A DNA stretch of 64,000 nucleotides from Dendrolimus kikuchii (Eukaryota > Arthropoda > Insecta > Lepidoptera > Lasiocampidae): the NCBI GenBank assembly GCA_019925095.2, contig CM034394.1, positions 22,306,272 through 22,370,271 of the forward strand, in the 5' to 3' direction. Made by a program: the position numbers and the translations under genes. Each line of letters starts with the position of its first letter. Position 1 is the first letter of the stretch. The notes beneath the pieces were generated by a model. That model saw nothing but the letters and a program-made list of their open reading frames with translations. It was not told where the DNA came from and searched no databases. Shown one piece after another: positions 26,601 to 38,600 of this stretch.

Positions 26601-29600
26601 CCCACATCACTACAAAAGGGTTATCCTGGTTTGACTGGAAGTATCGTTACTTACATTTATTCAATATCCATAGTAATGTGTATAAAAATATAACTCTCCT
26701 TTAGATATCTTTAGTAATTTTGATTAATAAATAATTAAATTCATAGATCATTTTATTCCGTCTATAATTATAGCAAAGATAATTCAAAATAAGTTTAATC
26801 ATAGCATTTTGCTAATATTTCACTTCAATGATGCTTTTACCGATTAGCTACCACAGTTCAATGGTGAATGATGTTATCTAATATATTGGGTACACATTAT
26901 AATCCGTGAACAATTCCCTACAGAGTGTACAGGATGCGAACGAGACGCAGTCGCTACTCCAGTGGACCCCATTGAAAGAGCACAATAAAAAGCTCCTTAT
27001 CTGCAGAGCGGAGCATCCAAGATTCAACCAATCCACAATTGAGAGCAAGCTCATGTTGAATGTATATTGTAAGTAGATTTAATATAAATTTTATTCTGTT
27101 TTATATAATTGTTTGGGAGATTGTATTTTTAACGAGTTTTCTGTTCCTTGCAAAAATTGTATACTAAATTTAAAAGAACTTATTCGTCAGTCAACCAAAC
27201 AGTTTATTTCAGCTTGACTTTAGTAATGATTTTGAATTCGTATGTTATGATGTCATGTCATTTTTATCCGTGCAGTAACGGAGAAAGAATACAATTTCCT
27301 GCGGCCTGGCGGTCTGTCGTAAGAGGCGACTAAAAAACGCACAGCCAGGCGGTAGGGTATTCGCTCGACTGGATGGCGACCACCCCTGGTCTAGAGTATG
27401 CCGCCATAACAACCTTGTGTTGTGTTCCATGTGCATTAGTGACCAGGTTCCAGTCTCCTTTAAGAGAGCAGCAGCGCATTTGTAGCACCTTTGGTGTTGC
27501 AAAAGTTCATAGGCGATGGTAACCGCTTTCCGTTAAGTGGGACGTCTGCCTGTCTGCTGAACTCCTGCAATAAAAAAAAATGAAGAATATTCTATTTTAC
27601 AGTATGAAAAGTATCTTATGCTTGACCTTGTTATACAATGTATATGTATACCTGATTTATAACAGTTGGTTTGTTCCCATAGTTAGTTCCAATTATCAAA
27701 AGAGGTTATTCATGGTCACTATCATACGGAATGACCCAAAATGAGTATTGGCCTAAAAGATAATATTCAACTCTTTTATGTTCAGCGCTGTGTCTTGCCA
27801 GTTACGTGTTTGAAGCTCACGCAGATCAACCTCTACAACGTCATTTCTGTGATATATAAGGCGACCAATTGGTCAGCGTGCCATCGCTGGACCCAAGTAG
27901 GTTATCTTATCGCCACGTTCTTCTGCCATTGTTCTCAGGTAGCCAAACGAGCGCAAATGATGTGCTTAGCTCTAGCCTGTAATATTGGCCATATTTACCA
28001 GCTCTTCGATGTTATTACAATAAGGTGTCGTTAAATTTCTACCAAGGTTGGCAGTACGTTGATATATTTCTGGTGTGGTCACTACATCGGGTGGTTTGTT
28101 AGTCTGTCACTTGTATTTATCAATAAAGTCGCAATGGTGTAACAAGCAATCAAATAAACAAATTCACTTTTACGTTTGTATATTATAATCAATTTGGAGA
28201 TAGATAAAGCAAGGAAAGCTTCTTTAAACTCCACGGAGTTTCGGATAGATATAATTAAAATTAACTTCTATATTGATTTAGAATTTTAATTAAATTTAAT
28301 GAAGAGAACGTCGACATCTGTTTGATTTTACAAACTAATGAATAAGTGTCAGGATTCATTGAAAGGTTTTAATTAATGGAGTTCTCCAAAAGATTCATAA
28401 TCCTTTAAAGGATTAAGATTTTGATAATAATTAATTTAATTATTAACGTAAAGATTATTTAAAACTATGACTAAACTTCACTATTTAATCTGTTTTAATA
28501 AGTTTTCGTGTTAATTTTCAACATTGTCCCTTTATAAATTTTAGTAATATCTTCAATGCATTTGACGACCAGTTACTTACAAAACATTGCTTAATATGCG
28601 ATGTATAGCTTTATGAAACAAACCTCTAAGACATTTGTTGAATAGAATATACCTTGTTGTACAATAAAATTAATGAAATAATACACAAAAACAGTTTAGA
28701 ATTAGGTACAAATGGCGGTCTAATCGCTGACAGCGATCTCTTCCAGGCAACCTTGGGATGAAGAGGGAAATATGGCACAAAAGCTAGGGCAGGGTTTGCT
28801 GCACAATATTTTTAAAAATGATACATATTATGTATTAATATTAAAATCAATATATATTATCCTTATTGTAAAACGTAAAAAAGGGATTTTAAACCGCGTT
28901 ATTGAAGTACGAAGTTTAGACATATTATTCTGACGTTAATTTTCAGTGCAAACCCCTCATCTGCTGTGATACCAAAACGACACAAAAATATTTTCAAACT
29001 ATTTAATTAAAGTTTTTTTTATTGCACGAGTTCAGCAAACAGGCAGGCGGCCCACCTGGTGGAAAGCGGTTACCGTCGCCTATACATATTTGCAACACCA
29101 AATGTGCTATAAAGGCGCTGCTGCTCTCTAAAGGGAGACTAAAACCATGTTACTAATGCCGGAATACAACTTAAGGTTGTTATGACGGCATACTCTAGAC
29201 CAAGAGGTAGCCATCCAGGCGGGTAAATATCCTACCACATGGCTGTGGGTTGTTTTGTCGCCCCATACGACAGGCTGCCTGGCAGCAGGAAAGATTCTTT
29301 CTCTGTTCCTGCACGGATAACATGTAACGTGTAAGTTTTCCTATAATGATAACTTATTATATTGTTACAACTTAGCCCCCCGACAAAGACAAATTCCACG
29401 AAGCACGCTATTACCTGTCGGCATTTGAACCAATTGTAATACCTTTATGATTGTATTCTTTGGTTTACTTATTTATTGGTTATTGTGGAGAACAGCCTAT
29501 TATACTCGTTTATGGCCGTTTGCATGCATAATTAGTCAGGTGTGCGGATTACGCTTTCTAGGAAATTAAGTCGACGATACGGCTGGGCACGCTTGTATAT

Positions 29601-32600
29601 GTGAAGTATAAAACGACGGCAGGATGGAGAGTGGAGGCAGTCAAAGCGATAACACAAGCGAGGCAAGACGTGTGTACGTTTTAGTGACGGACTTTGCGCG
29701 TGTTATTGAATTGTGCATTACATTTGGACTTATTGCGTCCGGTTATATTTGTACCTGTGTTATACGTGTTTGTATAGTTCTAATAAATTCTATAGTAATT
29801 CCAACGGCATTTTAATTCGAGTCCCGTACTCTTAGTAATATAAATATTATGTTGTTTTTATCAATAATTATATAAGTAAGTAATAAGTATCATACAAAAT
29901 ATCTAATTTGATAATATATAAGCAATATACGAACTAAGCTTAGAATTAAGTACAAAAAGCGGCCTTATCGCTGAAAGAAATATCTTCCAGTTAATTAGAA
30001 TTGCGAGAGAAATATAACAAAAATTAAAGCAGGATTTTTGTTACGGAACTTTAATACAACTTCAGCAAAATTAACCTTAAAGTTTAACTAATTAATTTAT
30101 TTAGCAAATAAATATATAAAATATGTATGTAACACTTGTATGGCTATGCGAAAAAGTTCATAGCAACTATGCCCAAGTCGAACAATCTTTTCAACGCCAA
30201 ATTCTCGAAGAAAACTTTAATATTGAGCCGAAACTTTATAAACTCTTGAGCTTTGAGCAAATTTTGTTTGAATACAAATCAAAATCTTCCTGGTTTGCTT
30301 GAAGGAATTATTCTGACTACTGGTCGCTCATTGGTCGAAATTCGACTATAATGTTCTGTTGTCAAAGACTATATACTTCTATAATCACAGATTTGCCAAG
30401 GCTACTGTTAATTTGACTTTTACAATAAACAAAAGAGTATATATGCGCGTGTGTGTCAAATATACGGTAGTGTCTGTAATGTTTTTTTATTGATAAAACG
30501 TATTTGTTATGCATAATTTTACAAAAATATTAACATTCTGCACTTCTTCTCTATATAAACTATAAATGTGCGAAATTTCATACTCCTCCGTCCGCGCAAT
30601 TTTCATAAAAATGGATACAAAGTTCTTGCTGTGTTATTGCTTCACCTATTAATATATAGATGAGTGGATACGTAATTGCATTTCCGTTTTTGAAGTTATA
30701 AGAAATACAACGTCATAAATACCATAATGATTTTCATACTGTAGATCTTAAAATAGCCTTAGGACAACTTGATTGAACGATTTTATATTAGTATGGAGCA
30801 TTGCTTATCCAATAGCTGATGATTTATTTTTTAAAACATCAATGGTGGTTTATATTTTTAACTGAATTCCAAAAGGAGGAGGTTCCCCATTCGTCTATAT
30901 GTTGTTTTTTTTATATTTCGATTTCTTCGTCAATTGTGAACCGATTTTCAATTTTTTTTTATCGATCTTTTGCATCTGTGACAAACCTTAAATAAATCTC
31001 TTTCTATTTCCACACAGACGTACCAGTAACTGCGATGCACCTCGGCGCCAAAATGAATCCGAACGACATTGAAGAGGGCGACGATGTCTACTTTGAGTGC
31101 GACGTTGACGCAAATCCACCAGCTTATAAAGTCGTCTGGGAACATAATGTAAGTCGTTTTAGCGAAAGCTTTTGCTTCTGTTTTATAAGTTATAGGGTCG
31201 TACTGAATCCTTAAATTCTCATCATATCCGTCTCCGTCGGTCCTTACGTATCTTTAGGTTGTGGTCATTTAAAAAGTGCACGGTGTTGTAGTTCATGTAC
31301 GGCCGGATCCTATGTACTATTAATTCGCGTGCCTTACTAACGGTTGAATTTTGACATTACTTGTAGCTTATGTCAAATTCTAACCAAAATAGTAGGCCAA
31401 TGAACCGTCGGTAAGATATAGAAGCTTGCCATTAGTGGTCCTTACGGATAATCATAGTTGATTGTGAAACCAACATTACGCTTAGCATGAGCCTTTTTAG
31501 GACACTATAATTGATTGTTATGTCTATTATTTTGTACCTCTTTTTGTATCTTTGCCTACATAAATATGTTTCTTTCTAGTTTCTATGGAGGTATATAGTG
31601 CTCTAGCGAAACTTTTAACTAAAAATGTTATGGTAAGTTGTCTAAATCGTACTTACTCTTAAAATCGTACCCTGTCATTATTTCTGAACAAAAAGCAATA
31701 GTGGCAACAGAAGTGACAATAGATTGAACTAATAATCCGCTAGATTAAGTAAACCTAGTGATAAAATTTTCCTTTTACTTTACCAATAAAAATTCAAAAA
31801 GTAAGTAATTCTATAGATTTCATGAAATTTTTCGACTAATTTTACAAGCATTTTTCTCAAAATTGTTGTGAGTAATTGAACTATTCTGTACGTTATTAAA
31901 CTGTAAATTTATTTGTAAGTTGATTCTTTGTTATAATTGACGCGAATCGAGCAAACCTTTATTTGGAAATAAATTTGAAATAACATTTTATAGTGCTCCT
32001 ATTTTGCACCCAGAGTTTTGTTTGTTTCCTACCAGTACGAATTAGGAATGTAATGTTCTGTTGTTATTCAAGACTGTCATGACTAAGCAGTGGTATATTT
32101 CTTGGTTAACAAGGGATATTGAAAGAGCTCTTGATGCACATAAAGGGAAGTTTAAAATTTTATGAAGCTTGTCGTATATTGCATATATCTAAATTTACGT
32201 TCTGGCGTCTTTAAAGAAAAAGAGTCTTGAAAAGGAAGACACGCTGTGAATGACAAACATGAAAGCTGGAATAAACGGTATGAAAACTAATGTTGTGAGC
32301 TCTGCAAGGAAAATAAGAAAGAAAATATGATCCAATGTTCTGATGTAAGTACTGACATCATGAGCTTTGTGTTGGTGTCGACAAAAATACTGTCAATTGC
32401 ATTTGTGACGATTGTAGAAATTTAGTGAAATTAAAGTAATCAAGATTAAAATATCTATTTTACTATGTATAAATCATTGACAAAAAGAATTATATTCAAA
32501 GTACGATTTCGGACTACTGTAGTACGATTTCAGAAAAATGTTCCTAAAGCGTACCTTTGTCTACTTTTTAAAGTAACTTTTCTAAGAATTTTATTTAAGT

Positions 32601-35600
32601 TTAAGTGTTAAGTGGCACTGTTGTTTATTACTTATTTAATAAAGATTGTATAACCCTAAACTCTATGTTTATTTATTTATTATTTTCTAAATTATTAGTT
32701 TCTGTTCTTAGGCGGTACGAATAAGGCAAGTTTCCCCTAATATGTATAAATAAACTTGAAATACGTACGTAATAAATGTGTATACACTATCGATAGTCAA
32801 ATCTTGAAGAATCATGACTATGTTCTTTAGTAAATTTTATATTATATATACAGTTTTTAAAAATATTGGAATAGATTTTTAGTTGATAATTAAGATAACA
32901 ATAACATAACATAGATAACAATATATAGGTACTTCATTTCATGTATTTGTAAGTACCTATTGAGTAGCTTTACGGCCACGTATTCGAAGCCGTGGCCCGT
33001 TTGATAAGAATTCTGACAATTCATAAAGCGTACATATTACTTTCAATTTCACTAATGACTTGTTGATATAATATTTCAATTCCTGCAAAAAGTAATCTAG
33101 AATATGTTACGAGCGTAGGTTTTTCTTTGAAATATAACCTCTAATATGTTTTTTTCATTAGTATTAAAGTCGAAGAATCGTCATAATGTATTTCTGTAAA
33201 AATTGAGTAAGTGCTTGGGAGTGCCGTTTCGCAACGTGTTATGGCTGGGAGAGAAGAAACGGCGAAAGAAACTTCCCAGCAACACGCCTAGTCTATCCTG
33301 TGGGGGAACTATGTTTTGAGATGTCACAAACCCCTCCTGTGGTTATTATTTCGCTCTCTCCCTCTTTTCTTTCAACTTTTCCCAATTATTTGGGGTCGGT
33401 ACAATATGTATTTTCCTTCCATTTTGCTTCGTTTGTCTATCATGGGTGCTAAACGACCCATCACAAATCGCGCTCTATTCCGGATTATAGTGATATGCTC
33501 GTTGAAGCGCAAGTTCCTCTATTCTAACATACATCGTCTGTCACACTACAAATCATCATATCATCCATCACACAATCCATCCTTTTTTGGTCTACCTTTA
33601 AATTTGTACCTGTTGCAGTTGCAGTTATCATTATTTTTGGCACGTGATGTTCATCCCTCCTAACTACATCCCTGATTGCCCGCACCACGTTAGCGGTCGA
33701 ACAGACAGTAAATTAAACAGAGATATACAAAACCCTTTGAAGGCTAAGCGATTTTGGACCGTCAATTAGTATGGGATTGTCGATGATTTGAAAATTGCGA
33801 CGCCGGATAGAATCAAAGTAGTAATTTTGGATAATGTATCTTGTATCATAAACGTGAGAAGTACACCATATGCAGTGTATTCTTAAGCCGTCACCAAATA
33901 GAGCTTCAAACATTTGAACACTTCTTTGATTGTTATGTGTGACAAGGGACTTTGAATATGTGTTCAAAGTTTGAACAAAGATTTGCAGTTTGCCAGGCTG
34001 TATCGCTTTTTAGCATCAAAGTGTTCAAAGTTGGAATGTGTTAGTGTTTGCGTAGCCTGTGCCACACTTACGCAAACTCCAGTTGCGCACATGTATTCAT
34101 GCCTTCTTCTCGGACGTTTTGGTAGATTTTGCAGATGTAATAAATAATTACAAGCACTTAAAATAATAAAGGCTCATCGCGTCCACAAAATTTTCGTTCA
34201 TCTTGTTTGTCGTCTACCAGCATACTGTGGAGAAAAATGTTTCCAAAGCATGTGTTGGCAGGTTGTGACAATATTTGTTCAAATATGTTTTCAAAATCTT
34301 CAAAGAAGTGTTCAAATGTTTGAAGCTGTATCTATCGTAGGCTTTACCCTTTTTAAAACGCAAATCTCTACCGTGGAACTGGACTTTTTGAGGCACTTCT
34401 AATTTTGCCTCCAAAAAGACTTTTAAAGCAATACCGAATTCGTGTTTCTAAATAAAAGTTTGTGATTTTTTTTTTATAAACCTCTTATATTTTAAATAAA
34501 TTTAAACGTCCATCAAAAAATTTTTAGTCTTTTTCCTAGAGGTATTTTTCTTAAAACTTCAGAGTTACTTACAAAAAGAGCAACAGACAACTTTCACTCA
34601 AAGTTTGTCTTTCGAGAATCTGCTAAAAATCTTCAATGTTAATAAAAAAAAACCCTTTTAGCTTAATTAAAACATAATGAAAATTCAATACTTCGAATAA
34701 CTCCGCTACGGTGAGAACAAACTTCTCCTGGAAAAGATTAGAATAATTTTAATTAACTGACGGAAGCGAATTATGCCTCCATTCTTTTTTCTTTTAGACT
34801 TACCGGCTTATATGCGACATTAATGCTACTCTGCTTTATCTGAGAGAATGTTATAGTTATTGATCGTATCATGCAAATGTAGCCATCGGTTTAATGCGTA
34901 ATTTGTGATGCGATATTGTTATTAATTCTGAATGACGTTAAGTATTGACGGATAATGTTTGAACACCTATATACAACTAACTAGGTGCGCCCGCGGCTTC
35001 ATCCGCGTGGTGATAGAAAATCGTTACATTTTGGTTAATTCACACAATATCTTTATAAATGATAGCCTATGTGTTATTCTGGTGTGTAAGCTATATTACT
35101 GTAAAGTTTCATCACAATCCATTTAGTAGTTTTTGCGTGAAAGAGTAACAAACATACAGCCATACATACATTCTTACAAATTTTCGCGTTTATAATATTT
35201 ATAGGAATATAGGTATAGGATATAGGATGTAGCTTATTTTTTTTATTGCATGAGTTCAGCAAGTTCGGTTACCATCGCCTATGGACATTTACAACACCAA
35301 GACGTTGCGAATACGCTGCTGCTCTCTTAAGGGAGACTCGAACCTGGCCACTAACGCTGGAACGCAACTCAAGCCTGTTATGGTGGCATACTCTAGATTA
35401 GGGGTGGTAGCCATCCAGGCGAGTATGTACCCTATCACCTGGCTATGGGTCTTACGACAGGCCGCCCGACCGCAGGAAATTGTATTATAACTCCGTTCCT
35501 GCACAGATAGCTATTCGTTAACAGCGTTATTTTTAAGGCTATAAATAATACGTAATTGGCCACAGTCTATAACTATAACATTATACAAAGTGAATTGTTT

Positions 35601-38600
35601 AAATGCTCGGTAATCCGCACACATCGAAAGGTACCGTAGACGTTGCAAATGTTGACAGTTTTCGTTACTCGACCACGGAACCACAAAAGCGATAATACCC
35701 TATAATTATCTTAAAAACTACTCAATGAACATTGCTCAAAATTATTTTCGTTGAAAATAGTTTTGAGTGGAAAAGCTTTGATTTTTTAAGAATTTTCCAC
35801 TTTTTAGATATATCAAACATTTCATAGGTATTTAAACCTTATTATATTATTCTATAGGTACCTATTTTTAAACTTAAATGATTTATGAATTTATTTATTT
35901 TTTTTATTCATAAAATCGTAATTCTTATATAAACTTAAGTGGAAACTAACTTAAAAAAATACATTAAAGTTATAATAATATTTAATTAGCTCATTTTTAA
36001 TTTCGTAATTTTCATGTAATTGAAAATAAGTTAAATTACTTATAAGTTTCAGCTAGTTTAAGGTTAAAATATGTTTTAATTAATAATGGTCTTAATCATA
36101 TTGAGTTAAAGCAAGTTTTTAATATAATATTTGTTAGCGACGCAAAGAGCCAGGAAATATGATTTAATGTTTAATTATATTTTAAACTAGCTGACCCGGC
36201 AAACTTCGTACCGCCTCAGAATCAATAAATAAAAAACGTTGATTTCTGAACGACGGCACGAAAATCAAACGTTTGACATTCAAAACCAAAACTAAGAGAA
36301 AAAGAACTTCACCTTTAAATTGAATTGATTTCTAAACGACGGTTCGAACATCAACTGTTTGACAAGTAGGAATAGTTTCTAAGAGAAAGCGAAATTGTTG
36401 TTTTTACTATATTTCAAGCATGTTTTTCATATTTACTCACCTTTTAAACCTTCCCTGAACTTCCACAAATATTTCAAAACCAAAATTAGTCAAATCAGTC
36501 CAGCCTTTCTCGAGTTTTAGCGAGACTAACGAACAGCAATTGATTTTTTTTTATATAAATGGCGAAGACGGGCGGCGGATGGCGTGCGTAGGTCAACAGG
36601 GGGAGTTTGGCGGGGTGCGGGGGGTTGTCTTATCTCGATTGTCGCCCGCGCACCCCAGAACAGTCTTCGGTCCGCGTCGCGCCGCGATATATGCGTTTAG
36701 TTGCCTACAGACATCCGCACGCTGCGTCTTTTCGATTTAAAAAAATCTCTCTTGTTTTATTTGGTGGAGTTACAATATTCTTTAAGAACCATAAAGAATA
36801 CTAGAAACTTACTTTAGCTCAATATGAATAAGACCGCAAGACGTTAATCGAAAGTTTTAATTAACATTTTCTATATAAAGAGGAACGGGCCGAACGGTCG
36901 CACCAACTGTGATTACAGTGTTGTTTTACGAGTTACTGCCCGTTCACACTTGTTGGGTGTGGGGCCCGACAAAAAATCGGTTGTTCTATAATAATCCCGA
37001 AATAAGTAGCCCGATTTGACAGTTAAGAAAGTCAATAGTACGTCAATTAAATCAACAAAACTGAAAGCCAATAACAATAAATTTATTTAGTTGATAATAT
37101 AGGTACATATTTGTTTATTGGTGCATTATATGATGTTTTAAAACATATTTCAATTATTATTTCCCTCCAAATAACGAAATAACAGGTTTTTATTATTATT
37201 TCTGTAATGTTGGATTAATCTATGGTGAAGTTCCAAAAACAACTACGTTCCAAGACGTCTTATTTTTAATTTTGATGTTGCTACGAAAGTTGCATTTTAT
37301 TAACTCAATTGGATTCAGGAAAAAAACTAAATATATACTAAATTATGCCAAAACCTTAGATTATTCATGTATTTATACTAAAAAAATAAGAAAAAATTTA
37401 ATAGATTGTGATGCGTGATAAATGTATGTGGTACGCGAAAGGCGATGTGAGACAAAACTTTCGCACTCCATCTCGATTATATGAGGAATACCTTAATTAC
37501 CGTCAAATTAACTTAAAATAAATTAAACGTTCACAAAGTCGTATAATTTTTAATCGATTTCTCCTGATACTCGGTTAACTTGGTTAACGATTTGGAGATT
37601 TCTATCCCTAAAAATGTTGTAATGAGAACTGTCCAATCGGGCCTATTATTTTGTGATTATTATAGTGGCAGAAAGTTTTATACGAAGCTGTTCACACTTT
37701 CCGATACGGTTTTTTTTTGTCGGCGCCAACAAGAAATGTTGGGTTTTTATCAGCCCCCAACGTCCGTAAAAATCATGTCGCATCTCGCTCGCCTCTGAGT
37801 AAGTATGACGCTGTTCACACTTGTCGGATCTCGGGCCCGGCAAAACTCTCCCGCTCCCTTTATCCCGCCCGTCGCTAGCTGCCCTCTGCCGCAGATCGCG
37901 CGCACACATATTGCAGCTCCAGCTTCGATCGGGTCCGACAACCGACAAGTGCGAATAGAGGCGCCGACACTCGATTAAAATACGGCGCCCAATACCGACA
38001 AGTGAGAACAAGCTGTTATGTTTTTTCCGGTGCGATTCTTCTTCAATTTCTTCTTCTATAGGAAAACAAAATTTAAATTTAAAGTAGATTGAAATTTAGA
38101 CGTTAAGTAAAAGGTTATATTCCCTCATAAATAACAACTTTTGGCTAAAGTTTGAAATGCTAATTGTGATTTAATCATAACTTGTTATCTTTTCTATTGT
38201 TTTGACATTTTGAAGTCTACTCAAAATAACACTCTAAAGTGACTTTAAAGGGCATAAATTGAGTGGAAAATGTTCTAGTAATATGGCATTTAGTGTTGCT
38301 TAGGTTTAATCTGATATTATTGTTTGGGTGTAAAGTTACAGGTTAAAATGTATGACATTTCGGCTTATAAAGGAAAGGTCATTAATAATAGTTCTTTAGC
38401 CATTTTTATTGGTTAACGTAGGGCGAATACATGTCGTACCATTCTGGGTCCAAGCTGAGTGGGGGGTGGACCTGCCGCGGCGAAAAGCGCCGCTAGCGTG
38501 TGCGAAAACTGGTACAGGCGTTTCCAACTACTCCACTAAACTTAACCCTGCGTCCCATACCCGCGCTTGTGTGGAAGAAAATGAGGTCAACGGCGAGATT

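Larger units (their letters stand above)
27069..31017 (+). other. Intron 5 (3.9 kb)
   Basis: Phase 1, between Ig3 and Ig4. Holds two family A copies, an RTE relic, two zenon-like tails, a solo LTR and a family D-like piece, listed separately. Nothing seen in 28085-28650, 30011-30420 and 30666-31017. Confidence 0.85.

Noticed and set aside
27741..28034. 97-codon plus-strand frame as a gene
   Set aside because: The opposite strand shows LINE-type coding (DVVEVDLRELQTRN), which explains the open stretch.
31018..31148. Possibility that the Ig exons belong to two or more neighbouring genes
   Set aside because: Phases match at every junction from 2415 to 63107, domain order equals that of Sidestep proteins, and no start, stop or second transmembrane segment intervenes.
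36550..36735. CpG-island promoter of the receptor gene
   Set aside because: It is deep inside intron 6 between Ig4 exons with no transcript evidence; invertebrate genes rarely have CpG-island promoters, and a transposon origin is simpler.
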